DNA from: Planctomyces sp. SH-PL62
GTDB lineage: Bacteria > Planctomycetota > Planctomycetia > Planctomycetales > Planctomycetaceae
Reading direction: 5' to 3'
DNA: 38,577 nucleotides
Assembly (NCBI GenBank): GCA_945905295.1
Contig: CAMDPX010000048.1
Span: forward strand, 1 to 38,577
Within the stretch, counting starts at the first letter, position 1, and every line of letters begins with the position of its first letter. Below the pieces are notes generated by a model that saw only the letters and a program-made list of their open reading frames with translations, ran no database searches and had not been told where the DNA came from. Both the position numbers and the translations under genes were made by a program. Of the stretch, positions 22,788 through 31,398 are shown one piece after another.

Positions 22788-24539
22788 ATGAATTCGCCCC
22801 GCCCGATTTTTCAGAGTGCGTGCTGGCTCCCTCTGAGCCTGCTGTTGATCGTTGTTGGTTGCTCGAAATCCTCAACTCCGCTGACTCCGAGTGGCGGCGT
22901 GGGGGCGTCGAAAACAGCCAGCACTTCGACTTCGATGATTCGGTTTGAAGAAGTCACGGCGTCCTCCGGTGTGAGCTTCACCTACCGCAATGGCGAAGAG
23001 GCGGGAGAGGTCGCGATCTTGGAGTCGCTCGGCGGCGGCGTGGGACTCTTTGATTTCGATGGCGATGGCGACCTTGATCTCTGCCTTCCCGGAGGGGGCC
23101 ACTACACCGACAAAAAGAGGAACGGCAGACGCGATGTCATCGGCTGGCCGCACGCCATCTATCGCAACGACGGCGATTTTCATTTCACTGACGTGACTAA
23201 ATTCACCGGAGCGACGGCGTCACCGTACTACAGCCACGGTGTGGCGGCAGCGGATTACGACAATGACGGCTTTTGCGATCTGCTCATCACTGGCTACGGC
23301 GGAGTGCTGCTGCTGCACAACCAAGGGGACGGCAGTTTTGAAGAGTGTGCCAAACCGACCGGCATGACCGACAGCCTGTGGAGCTCATCGGCCGCATGGG
23401 GTGACTTCAACAAAGACGGAGCGCTCGACATCTACATCGCGCATTACGTGAATTGGTCCTTCGACAATCATCCCTTCTGTCCGGGTCCAAAGAGCGGGAC
23501 GCGCGAGTCGTGCCCACCGCGCGACTTCAAGGGCCTGCCCGATGTGCTGTACTTCAGCAATGGCGACGGCACGTTTCGCGATGTCTCTTCGGAAAGCGGG
23601 CTGCAACCGGATGGCAAGGGGCTGGGAGTCATGGCCGCGGATTTCGACCTGGATGGTGATGTCGATGTTTACGTCGGCAACGACACGGTCGCCAACTTTC
23701 TGTTTCGCAACGACGGCACTGGCAAGTTCGAGGAGATCGGCCTCATCAGCGGCACGGCGCTCAGTCAAACCGGTTCGCCCGATGGCAGCATGGGAGTGGA
23801 TGTCGGCGACTTCAATTTGGACGGCTTGCCCGATCTGTGGGTCGCCAACTTCGAGCGTGAGAGCATCGCGCTGTATCGCAACGACGGCAATTGTTTATTC
23901 CGGCATGTCAGCCAGGGGGCCGGCGTGACGGCGGTGGGAGCGTTGTACGTCGGCTGGGGCACGGCGTTCTGCGACTTTGATAACGACGGCGATGAAGACA
24001 CGTTTGTCTCGAACGGCCATGTGATCCGCTATCCGGAGAACGCGCCGATTCGTCAGCCGCCGCTGCTATTCGAGAACCACCAGGGCAAACGGCTGGAAAA
24101 CATCGCCCCGACAGTCGGCTCGTATTTCACCGAGCCTCATCAAGGCCGAGGCAGCGCAGCGGGTGACCTGGACCGCGACGGCGATCTGGACTTGGTGGTG
24201 TCCTGCGTGAATGAGCCGGTCGCACTGCTGTCCAACACCACTCACACGAATCAGCACTGGATTTCGCTGCGGCTGATCGGCCGCCAGAGTCCACGGTTGC
24301 CCATCGGGACGATCGTGAAACTGACGACGTCGCGCGGCGAACAGATGCGGCAGATCAAAGGGGGCACGAGCTACGGTTCGACCGTGGATTCGCGTCTGTA
24401 CTTTGGCCTTGGCACGGAAGCGAGGGCGGAGAGCGTCATTATTCAGTGGCCCTCTGGCGAGACACAGACCGTGCCGATGCTCGACGGCGACCGCGCGTGG
24501 GTCATCGTCGAGCAGTCCCCGCCCGTGTTCGATCGTTGA
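22788..24539 (+). CDS. CRTAC/UnbV-domain lipoprotein with FG-GAP repeats
   Basis: The protein (583 residues) carries a lipoprotein signal (SLLLIVVGCSKSS). A calcium-binding FG-GAP/VCBS beta-propeller follows: DFDGDGDLDLCL, DYDNDGFCDLLI, DFNKDGALDIYI, DFDLDGDVDVYV, DFNLDGLPDLWV, DFDNDGDEDTFV and DLDRDGDLDLVV, about seven blades. A C-terminal ASPIC/UnbV domain completes it (QHWISLRLIGRQSPRLPIGT ... FGLGTEARAESVIIQWPSGE). The architecture is that of CRTAC1-family proteins, extracytoplasmic and membrane-tethered, with no established function in bacteria. The multiheme cytochrome/TPR gene follows 251 bases downstream on the same strand. A paralog of similar design starts at 32353. Confidence 0.93.
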   Translation: MNSPRPIFQSACWLPLSLLLIVVGCSKSSTPLTPSGGVGASKTASTSTSMIRFEEVTASSGVSFTYRNGEEAGEVAILESLGGGVGLFDFDGDGDLDLCLPGGGHYTDKKRNGRRDVIGWPHAIYRNDGDFHFTDVTKFTGATASPYYSHGVAAADYDNDGFCDLLITGYGGVLLLHNQGDGSFEECAKPTGMTDSLWSSSAAWGDFNKDGALDIYIAHYVNWSFDNHPFCPGPKSGTRESCPPRDFKGLPDVLYFSNGDGTFRDVSSESGLQPDGKGLGVMAADFDLDGDVDVYVGNDTVANFLFRNDGTGKFEEIGLISGTALSQTGSPDGSMGVDVGDFNLDGLPDLWVANFERESIALYRNDGNCLFRHVSQGAGVTAVGALYVGWGTAFCDFDNDGDEDTFVSNGHVIRYPENAPIRQPPLLFENHQGKRLENIAPTVGSYFTEPHQGRGSAAGDLDRDGDLDLVVSCVNEPVALLSNTTHTNQHWISLRLIGRQSPRLPIGTIVKLTTSRGEQMRQIKGGTSYGSTVDSRLYFGLGTEARAESVIIQWPSGETQTVPMLDGDRAWVIVEQSPPVFDR

Positions 24540-24790
24540 TGACAATTGGGCAAAACGAATTCGTCCACGAGTTTTCCTGCGACTGCATCCCAGATCATCA
24601 CCAACGCCAATTCGAGTCGAATGAGCCCGAATCACCGTGCTGACCCGCATCTTGTCGGTCGATTGTGGCACCAGTACCATCGAGCGACATCGGTAAGAAC
24701 TTCGCGGCGTTCCAAGCGGTGAAGGCGAATGAACCCAGTCGTTCGACCCGGAATCTTGAGGGCCGATTCAACGGCGAACTGAGGGCGGTT

Positions 24791-26677
24791 ATGGCGAGGG
24801 GCAAGCTATTGTGGTGCGCGCTTGCGGGAGTGTGTGGAACACTCGGGGCCTGGTGGTTGGTGGCTTTGATTCTGAACCGAAACCCGTCACCGACGAGTCT
24901 GCCGCAGAATTCTTCTCAATTGGGTGCGAGCAGCGTTCCGGTGACCGACGCCGATTTTGTGGGGAGCAAGGTCTGTGCGACATGTCACGGTCACATCTCG
25001 GAGACCTATCGTCAGCATCCAATGGGACGTTCGCTGGCAACCCCGCATGAGGCAACCCCTATCGAGAACTTTGACGTCACTGAGTTTTCTCCGCCGGGAC
25101 CGCGACGCTATCAGATCGAACGAACGGCAGACGGCGTTCGACACCACGAGATGCTCGCGGATGAAGACGGCTCCATGCTGTATGACCAGAGCGTCGAAGT
25201 CGCTTACACGCTGGGGTCTGGCAAGCGCGGGCGAGCGTATCTGATTGAACACGACGGGATGCTCTTCAAGTCGTCGGTCGCCTGGTTTTCTCTCCCGAAG
25301 GAGTGGGGGTTGTCGCCCGGCTACCCGGCCGAACAGCACAAACGGTTCGAACGGCGGATCACAGATGGCTGCATCAACTGCCATGCCGGCCGCATGAAGG
25401 TCCATCACACGGCCCCCGACACTTATATGAAGCCGGTCGTGACTGAGTTGGCGATCGGATGCGAACGGTGCCACGGCCCCGGACGAAAGCACGTTGAGGC
25501 ACAGAAATCGGGGACACTCGCGGCGCTGGCCAATGACCGCATCGTCAATCCCGCCAAACTGGACTCGGCACGGCGCGAAAGCATCTGTGCTCAGTGCCAC
25601 TTACATGGCAAGGCGACGGTCGTGCGTACCGGCCAGAAGGTTTTCGATTTTCAACCGGGACAACTCCTGGAAGACAACCGCATCGTGTATGTGACGCCGC
25701 CGGGGACGGCCAGTGAATCTGCGACGAACGCACTCAGCCAAGTCGAGCAGATGGCAACCAGCGTCTGCTTTCAGAAGAGCGCTGGCCGCATGGGCTGCAC
25801 TTCGTGTCACGACCCGCACTCTCTTCCCGCACCGGAATCGAAAGTCGAGTTCTATCGCGCGAAGTGCATCACCTGTCATGAGACTCGCGGTTGCGGACTG
25901 CCGACCGAGCAGCGACTTGCTCGTGAAGCAACCGATTCGTGTGTCGCGTGCCACATGTCGCCCGTCCTCCACGTCGGAAACATTTTGCATGTCTCATTCA
26001 CCGATCATCGGATTCTGCGCCGTCCAAACAGCGATCAGTCCGGAGAGAAGGCACGCTCACCAGCCGCCAGCGAATACGCCGTCTTTGACAACGCCGATCG
26101 ACGCCTGCCGAAACACGAACTCGACCGCGCCAACGCCTTCCTGCTACTAGGGGGAGTGGATCGCAAGACTCCCACAGCGAGCGACGCACGACGAGCGGAG
26201 CAGATGCTGTTGCCGTTGCTGCAAACGCAACCCAACGACATCGACATCCTGGAGAATCTCGGTGCCACTTGTCTGATCCAGGGCCGCTCCTTTGACGCTT
26301 CCGAATGGTGGAAGGAGGCGCTGACGGTGGACCCTCGTCGCGAGTCTGTGCTCGAACACCTGGCGCTGTTGTCCTTCGACCAACGGCAGCTCAAGCCGGC
26401 ACGCGAGTATCTGCAACGCTACGTCGCCGTGAATCCGTGGCATGGTGCCATCTACGGGCGTTTCGCCGGCGTGCTCGGAGCACTGGGGGAATGGCCAGAA
26501 AGTATCGCCGCCGCCGAACGCGCACTGGAATTGAATCCCACACTGATTCAGTTGCATGGCTGGCTGGCGAACGCCTACCAGCAAGTCGGGAACTCGGCGG
26601 AAAGTGAACGACATCAGCAATTGCTCATCCGCATGCAGAATCGAATGCCGAGCGCTGACCAGCCTCCACAGAATTAG
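24791..26677 (+). CDS. Seven-heme cytochrome c with C-terminal TPR domain
   Basis: The protein (628 residues from the chosen start) has an N-terminal signal or anchor (LLWCALAGVCGTLGAWWLVA). Seven CxxCH heme c motifs follow between residues 62 and about 390: CATCH, CINCH, CERCH, CAQCH, CTSCH, CITCH and CVACH. The C-terminal third is TPR (RSFDASEWWKEALTVDPR, QLKPAREYLQRYVAVNP, EWPESIAAAERALELNP). The heme part looks like an extracytoplasmic multiheme electron carrier of the cytochrome c554/NrfB-like style; TPRs could dock partner proteins. A GTG start at 24665 is possible but would bury the signal behind 42 polar residues; GAGGG precedes the ATG at 24791. It follows a CRTAC lipoprotein gene. 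The substrate or partner is unknown. Confidence 0.9.
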   Translation: MARGKLLWCALAGVCGTLGAWWLVALILNRNPSPTSLPQNSSQLGASSVPVTDADFVGSKVCATCHGHISETYRQHPMGRSLATPHEATPIENFDVTEFSPPGPRRYQIERTADGVRHHEMLADEDGSMLYDQSVEVAYTLGSGKRGRAYLIEHDGMLFKSSVAWFSLPKEWGLSPGYPAEQHKRFERRITDGCINCHAGRMKVHHTAPDTYMKPVVTELAIGCERCHGPGRKHVEAQKSGTLAALANDRIVNPAKLDSARRESICAQCHLHGKATVVRTGQKVFDFQPGQLLEDNRIVYVTPPGTASESATNALSQVEQMATSVCFQKSAGRMGCTSCHDPHSLPAPESKVEFYRAKCITCHETRGCGLPTEQRLAREATDSCVACHMSPVLHVGNILHVSFTDHRILRRPNSDQSGEKARSPAASEYAVFDNADRRLPKHELDRANAFLLLGGVDRKTPTASDARRAEQMLLPLLQTQPNDIDILENLGATCLIQGRSFDASEWWKEALTVDPRRESVLEHLALLSFDQRQLKPAREYLQRYVAVNPWHGAIYGRFAGVLGALGEWPESIAAAERALELNPTLIQLHGWLANAYQQVGNSAESERHQQLLIRMQNRMPSADQPPQN

Positions 26678-26712
26678 AAAAACGATTCGATACTACCTGA
26701 GAAATGCGGTGC

Positions 26713-26730
26713 CCTCCGATCGAGACTCGG
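26713..26730 (+). repeat. Left 18-bp direct repeat of the island
   Basis: CCTCCGATCGAGACTCGG at this position is repeated exactly, in the same orientation, at 32258-32275, and the two flanks are partly alike. The copy lies 36 bases after the stop of the cytochrome gene. It may be an attachment or recombination site. Confidence 0.6.
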
Positions 26731-26771
26731 AAAGCTGACGCTCATCACCACGAACGCCCGATTGAAGGCGG

Positions 26772-27795
26772 TCACCGCCTCGTCAACCTGGCCCAGTTGG
26801 CCGTGAGCGTTCCCCAGCGCAATCTCCAGGCCAGACAGATCGCTCTCCTTGAGTTGCAGTTGGAAGGGAGCGGCTTCGATGACGTCGGCGGATGCCACAG
26901 CGTCGCGAGTTCTTCATGCGACAACAGAAAGCCGCGACCGCGAGGCGGACATGCCGGACCGCGACGGATCGGCCCCAACCGGAATGTCGCCAGCCGTGAT
27001 TTGGTGAACGCTCCAAACGCTCCGGCCATCTGGCGGATTCGATCGCTCGCTTCACGCTGACGCTCGGCGGGAGCCGTGACGATCAGGCGAATCTGTGACT
27101 CGAACAAGTGTCCGCCGACTTTTTCGCTCGCCGCTTGCAGGTCATCTTCGCGGTCATGCTGACGGCTGGTCGAGGTTTCGAGGGTCGTTCGTGTCGGTTC
27201 CCCAGACGCCGAGGCAATGACGCCCAAAATCCACGCCGGCAACCAGCCGTGCGATCGCGTGATGTGCCGAGCGTAGTAGCGAGCGAGTCGGTGGTGGTGG
27301 CGGAAGAATTCGCGGTCGAGCCGCTGCACAGCATGCGCAGCTTGGTAACAGCGTCGTGCCTTCGCGGGTGAGACAACGATCTCGATGCGACACTGCATTT
27401 GCTCGTCCGGTTTGATCGCATCGCAGGATGCCGTTGATCGGATCGGCGAAGTTCCGGTTGAGCATGTCCTCGAACTGCGCGTGCCGCAGAATCGGGAAGA
27501 GTTCCGGAGCCAATTCTAAATCGGCGGTCCACGTCTCCCATCCGCTGGGACACGGATCGTTCGGCTCGACGGCGGTGATGGAACAGTTCGGATAGTTCGC
27601 CGTGATCGGGCCAACGATGAACTCCTCCATTGTGTGGAGTGATCGCAGAAAGAGAGCGACTCGTCCCTCCTGCGTGCCAAACTCCAGCGACATCGCCTGT
27701 CTCAGGTGATTCGCCTGATGAATCGCCGCCAGCGCCTTCTCCATATATCTGGGGCCGCGTTCGTTGGTGGCCGGAGCAGCAAGAGAAATCGGCAT
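26772..27795 (-). pseudogene. Frameshifted conjugation-type (TraM/VirD4-neighbour-like) gene
   Basis: Two overlapping minus-strand frames together read as one protein. The first (27795 to about 27421) gives ALAAIHQANHLRQAMSLEFG, EEFIVGPITANYPNCSITAV and LFPILRHAQFEDMLNRNFAD. The second (about 27420 to 26772) gives AIKPDEQMQCRIEIVVSPAK, LDREFFRHHHRLARYYARHI, IRQMAGAFGAFTKSRLATFR and FLLSHEELATLWHPPTSS. The join is explained by one extra base near 27421: removing it restores NGILRAIKPDEQ. These segments resemble, from memory, the N-terminal part of type IV secretion/conjugation proteins in planctomycete elements. A second phase change may occur near 26875, where another frame continues with EAAPFQLQLKESDL. 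Family assignment is moderate; that the gene is broken is more certain. Confidence 0.6.
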
Positions 27796-28089
27796 GGCGA
27801 CAGCAGATTAGCTCATCGCAGCCCCACACGTCTCATCCTCCGATTGCCTCAGGGGATGATGGCACATTGATTTCTGGGACTCGTTGACGACAACGCGTTC
27901 AAAGTGGCCTGCGGGAAATCCTGATTCGCACATTCCCTGCGTCGGTTGATGCAGCCGGAGCAGCCCAACGTACAATTCGGGCCTCCCGGTCAAACCCTGC
28001 CGAGGGCTCACTATTTGGATGCGATTCGCGATCGTTTTCATTTCAGGAGACGATAAACTTCAAAACGAATTGGCCCCTGACATTTGAGA

Positions 28090-28209
28090 ATCTGGACCGA
28101 AGTGCTCGCTAGCGAGCGCCTCACCGAACCGGCACTGGACCGTTTGACCCACCGCTGCCAAATCCTGGAGACCAAGGGCGAAAGCGACCGCCTCCAGGAT
28201 CCCCGTCGC
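28090..28209 (+). pseudogene. Remnant of IS21-family istB (C-terminal end)
   Basis: Forty codons read IWTEVLASERLTEPALDRLT then HRCQILETKGESDRLQDPRR, which matches the conserved C-terminal end of the IstB helper ATPase of IS21-type insertion sequences (pattern WTEVLGSERLTGALLDRLTH followed by RCHILE). The Walker motifs and the istA transposase are absent, so only a scrap of the element remains. Nothing else recognisable lies in 27796-28083. Confidence 0.7.
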
Positions 28210-28250
28210 CACGAGTTTCAACCGTCTCCGAGTGTTCCATTGGTAAAGTC

Positions 28251-29207
28251 ATGCCACTTCAAGCCACCGACGTTCTGAAGACGATTACGGAACTCGATTC
28301 ACTGGACGAACTGGAGCGGTTCGTACATTCCCAGCCCGAGAGACCTTTGCGAAAGGTGCTACTCAAGTTGTTCGACGAGCGGGCCGAATATCGCCACGCT
28401 CGAGACTGGGCCGAAGCCGTGCGGATTTGCGAAGCACTGGCCATCCTGGGATGGGGAGAACGCGAGCGGATTGATGCGATCTGCGAACGAGAGGAAGGCC
28501 AGTGGTGCACACAATTCCTGGCAGCCAACGGAGACTACCGCTTTCTCAACGGAAATTGGACGAAGCGTAAAGCCGGTTTCCAGCTACACAATCCGGAGTA
28601 CTACGCCAGTCCTGATCGACCTGACAAACCAGCCGTCGACTGGAAAACCTACGGCAGACTTCATTCCGCCGAATTCCCGATCGTTCCATGTGACTCGCTT
28701 CCCACCCAGCGGAACCAGCGTAAGCACTGCCCGTTGTTTCTGGGGGCGATTGGTGGAATGGACCTGACCACCAAAGTGGTTGGGGAACTTCGGGATGAAC
28801 TCTATCGTCTTCTGCGTGATTCGATCCCGGGCGATTGCTACGGCGAAGGCTTGGAGACATTCGACATCTGTTTTGTCAGTTCGGACGGGGATGGCAATAA
28901 GCTCAAGCCGTGGTTGCAACTGGGCCGTTACACACCAAAGTCGCAACTCTACCGATGCTATCTCCATTTCGAGCCGGCGTTTCGCAAGCGAAGTCGACAA
29001 GACCAGATGGAATACATCGCCACCAACCTTCTCGCAGCGATCGATCATCTAGCGGGCTTGTTACGGAAGAAATCGGTCGCCTACGACATCGCGGCCCTAC
29101 GGGCCGACGTGGCAAGAGTATTGGCGGCGTGGCAGGCATCACCGCAGAAAATAACTGCGGCCAAAGCGGTACGGAAATCCGTTCCCGGTGATCATAGCCC
29201 AGGTTGA
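28251..29207 (+). CDS. Hypothetical protein, island cargo
   Basis: I do not recognise this 318-residue protein. It has no signal peptide or membrane segment and looks cytoplasmic and mostly helical at the ends (VLKTITELDSLDELERFVHS at the start, EYIATNLLAAIDHLAGLLRK near the end). A mixed central part is rich in aromatic residues (NGDYRFLNGNWTKRKAGFQL). Scattered Cys residues show no metal-binding spacing. Codon use looks like normal coding sequence, and the frame is long for this region, so it is probably real. The ATG at 28251 has only a weak GGTAAAG upstream. It begins 41 bases after the istB remnant and lies inside the island with two other unfamiliar genes. Confidence 0.65.
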   Translation: MPLQATDVLKTITELDSLDELERFVHSQPERPLRKVLLKLFDERAEYRHARDWAEAVRICEALAILGWGERERIDAICEREEGQWCTQFLAANGDYRFLNGNWTKRKAGFQLHNPEYYASPDRPDKPAVDWKTYGRLHSAEFPIVPCDSLPTQRNQRKHCPLFLGAIGGMDLTTKVVGELRDELYRLLRDSIPGDCYGEGLETFDICFVSSDGDGNKLKPWLQLGRYTPKSQLYRCYLHFEPAFRKRSRQDQMEYIATNLLAAIDHLAGLLRKKSVAYDIAALRADVARVLAAWQASPQKITAAKAVRKSVPGDHSPG

Positions 29208-29309
29208 ATGAGAGGTCCGCTCGGATTGAATCCACTCGTGTAGCAGGGAGCTGATGATGGCGTTCTGCGTCCGCGTTATTACGTCCGAAACATCTGTTTT
29301 CTCCAAGGT

Positions 29310-30071
29310 TCAGAACGCGGCGTCGAGTTCTTTCCAGTCGTAATCATCCCATCCTTCCGCCCTGTAAACACCGTTGCGATCGACCCGAATACTTCCGGTC
29401 ACGTCGCGAACCATTTCCAGTCTTTCAACACGATCCCACGGAATGGGGTCGCCTTTCTTGTTTGGATAGACACCAATCACCTTGTTGGTTGGTCGAAGCT
29501 TGAGGATTCTTTCGAGCGAGGGGATCTTGGCCCCTTCCCATTTCAGGACCACAAAATACGGAATCTCTCCGATGTAGGGGTGCTTGTCGACGCCTTCGGT
29601 GAGCAGCAGCACAAATCGACCTGAATCACGGCGAAAAGCCACGACCTGACCTGGCTTCCACAACTTGTCGATTTTCTTCAGTGGCTCAGCCGGCTTGATG
29701 ACTCGAATTGGTTTCTCAGGCGGCTGGGGCGATTCCAGTTGAATTCGCACCTTCTCCAGAACCTTACTCCGTCGTTTCTGCGACTCAGGAGGATAAGCCG
29801 CCACATCACCACCGTCCTTGATGATCCTCAAGGCTTTGGCTTTGACGCGTGGCTCCAGGCGACCGTACTTCCATTGCGTGACCGCCAGCGCCATCCAGAC
29901 AACCGGTCCATCTCCCTCGGTGTCGTGGATCTCCTCGGCAAAACCGTCGAGGATCACCTTGGTCGCCTTGCGGCCAGACAATCCAAACTTCAGAGAATCG
30001 AGATATTCATTGAAAACGTCTCGGGCAATTTCGTTCTGATTGTCAAAGAAGCTCGAAATCCAAGTAGCCAT
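29310..30071 (-). CDS. Hypothetical protein, DUF4259-like style
   Basis: The protein (253 residues) starts MATWISSFFDNQNEIARDVF and later has VVWMALAVTQWKYGRLEPRV, ALRIIKDGGDV and LESPQPPEKP. This order recalls, from memory, DUF4259-like proteins that open with a Trp-x-x-x-Phe-Asp-Asn segment and carry a conserved W-x-ALA-x-TQWK-x-GRL block. It would be cytoplasmic; no function is established. The second half (WKPGQVVAFRRDSGRFVLLL) looks like a small beta domain. The ATG at 30071 is preferred to the upstream 30173 because the family-like sequence begins there. The next minus-strand gene upstream (30768-30196) lies about 125 bases away, so the two may be co-transcribed. Confidence 0.65.
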   Translation of the reverse strand: MATWISSFFDNQNEIARDVFNEYLDSLKFGLSGRKATKVILDGFAEEIHDTEGDGPVVWMALAVTQWKYGRLEPRVKAKALRIIKDGGDVAAYPPESQKRRSKVLEKVRIQLESPQPPEKPIRVIKPAEPLKKIDKLWKPGQVVAFRRDSGRFVLLLTEGVDKHPYIGEIPYFVVLKWEGAKIPSLERILKLRPTNKVIGVYPNKKGDPIPWDRVERLEMVRDVTGSIRVDRNGVYRAEGWDDYDWKELDAAF

Positions 30072-30195
30072 GCACGGACTCCATCTGTCTGCGAGACGCC
30101 GAACAATCTTTGACGCGGAGAGTTCCCAGCTTGCTTCGATCATGCCTCTGGAAGCCACGATCAATGGCCACATGCGGCACTTGATTGTGATGCTT

Positions 30196-30768
30196 TCACG
30201 CGATTTTCAAGTCTGACCGTAATTCAGCGAACTGCGACTGCAGTTCCTTCTCCGCCTTCTGGACCGACCATTTCTTCGAACCGCCAAGTTCAATCATCCA
30301 GCACAATTCCTTGATGGCTCCCAATCGCCACGCGCGAACACCCGTCGCGTCGCTCTCATCAAGGCAGTACTGAATCTGGTCGAGGAAGCCAGCGGTTCCA
30401 TCCTCTCCGACGAGAAGCCCCCCCTTAAGCCGCATCGACTCGAATCCCACCTCGCGGATTCGGTCCAGGCATTTCTCGGCCTGCGTCTTTTTCTTCCAAT
30501 GCCGCAGAATCCGGGACTGGAGAGCAAGCGATTCCTCGATCCAGCCCCAGAGGTCGTACCGCCCGGTGAAATCGCACTCGCCAAGAAACTCGCAGACCTC
30601 AAGTGCTTCATCTTCACGGCCGAATAAGTACAGCCAGAATGCCAAGTCTGCGGCATTCTGCAGCGACGAAGACTTCGTGAAGCTGAAGTTCTTTGCCGCC
30701 CGTTGCTTCGCCCGGACCAGAAACTTGACCGACTCACGTTGTGCGTCGAATGCAGCAGGCAAATTCAT
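30196..30768 (-). CDS. Hypothetical helical protein, island cargo
   Basis: The protein (190 residues) is predominantly helical with repeat-like helices (SLQNAADLAFWLYLFGREDE, ALEVCEFLGECDFTGRYDLW, ILRHWKKKTQAEKCLDRIRE). It ends with a Lys/Glu-rich tail (WSVQKAEKELQSQFAELRSD). No known domain is recognised; the helical pairs may form a TPR-like scaffold. It appears cytoplasmic. ATG 30768 is chosen because GAGG lies 8 bases before it; an upstream in-frame start at 30861 adds 31 unremarkable residues. It precedes the DUF4259-like gene on the same strand. Both could be accessory or immunity-type cargo, which is inference from position only. Confidence 0.6.
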   Translation of the reverse strand: MNLPAAFDAQRESVKFLVRAKQRAAKNFSFTKSSSLQNAADLAFWLYLFGREDEALEVCEFLGECDFTGRYDLWGWIEESLALQSRILRHWKKKTQAEKCLDRIREVGFESMRLKGGLLVGEDGTAGFLDQIQYCLDESDATGVRAWRLGAIKELCWMIELGGSKKWSVQKAEKELQSQFAELRSDLKIA

Positions 30769-31398
30769 CGTGTGAACCTCCGACCGTCCAACCCAAAAGT
30801 AATGCTCACGAACGTAGTTGCACGACCAAGAGAGTTGTACAAACCCGTTCGAGAACGGCATATGAAAACAAGGGAATCCACGCTTCGACGAACGCAGTGA
30901 GCCACTCCCAGCGGCCTCGGCCTGTCCCGCCCGATGCCGAAAAGTTGTGAATGCTCAATCGCTCACAACCTCGTGCTCGTCGTTTCAGTTATACGAGCTG
31001 GGAGTGGTCGGGATGCGAACCAGCGGCCCGAAAGTTATGAACGAACGGTCCGGTCAGAAATGGGTTTGCCATTTCGAAAGCCGGGGCACATTAGCAATTC
31101 TCGCTCTGCTCCAACCCGCGTCGATCCGACACACATCCGATACACCGACTCGGAAATGAGACTCCTCAATGCAATCGTGCTTTGCAAAAAGACGTTGCGT
31201 CTCAGGCGTGTCGCGAATCCGACTTGTTGCGGCCGCCTTGTCGCAAAAACCGCCTCAGTGGAGTGTGTGCGGTCTCGCGTGAGGCGGTTGACCGCCACGT
31301 CTCACGGTCGGTCGCTTGCTTCCTCATCCGTTGGGAGAAGGGACGCGGCTTGATACCCGCGTCAAGCGATCGGCGGAACGATAGTCGGCGGTGCGACG
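30769..31398. other. Gene-poor stretch within the island
   Basis: No convincing gene was seen in these 630 bases on either strand. A small hairpin, CCGCCTCA (31250-31257) with TGAGGCGG (31280-31287), followed by the short palindrome GCGGTTGACCGC (31283-31294), lies beyond the 3' end of the broken replication-relaxation gene and might be an old terminator. Confidence 0.4.
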
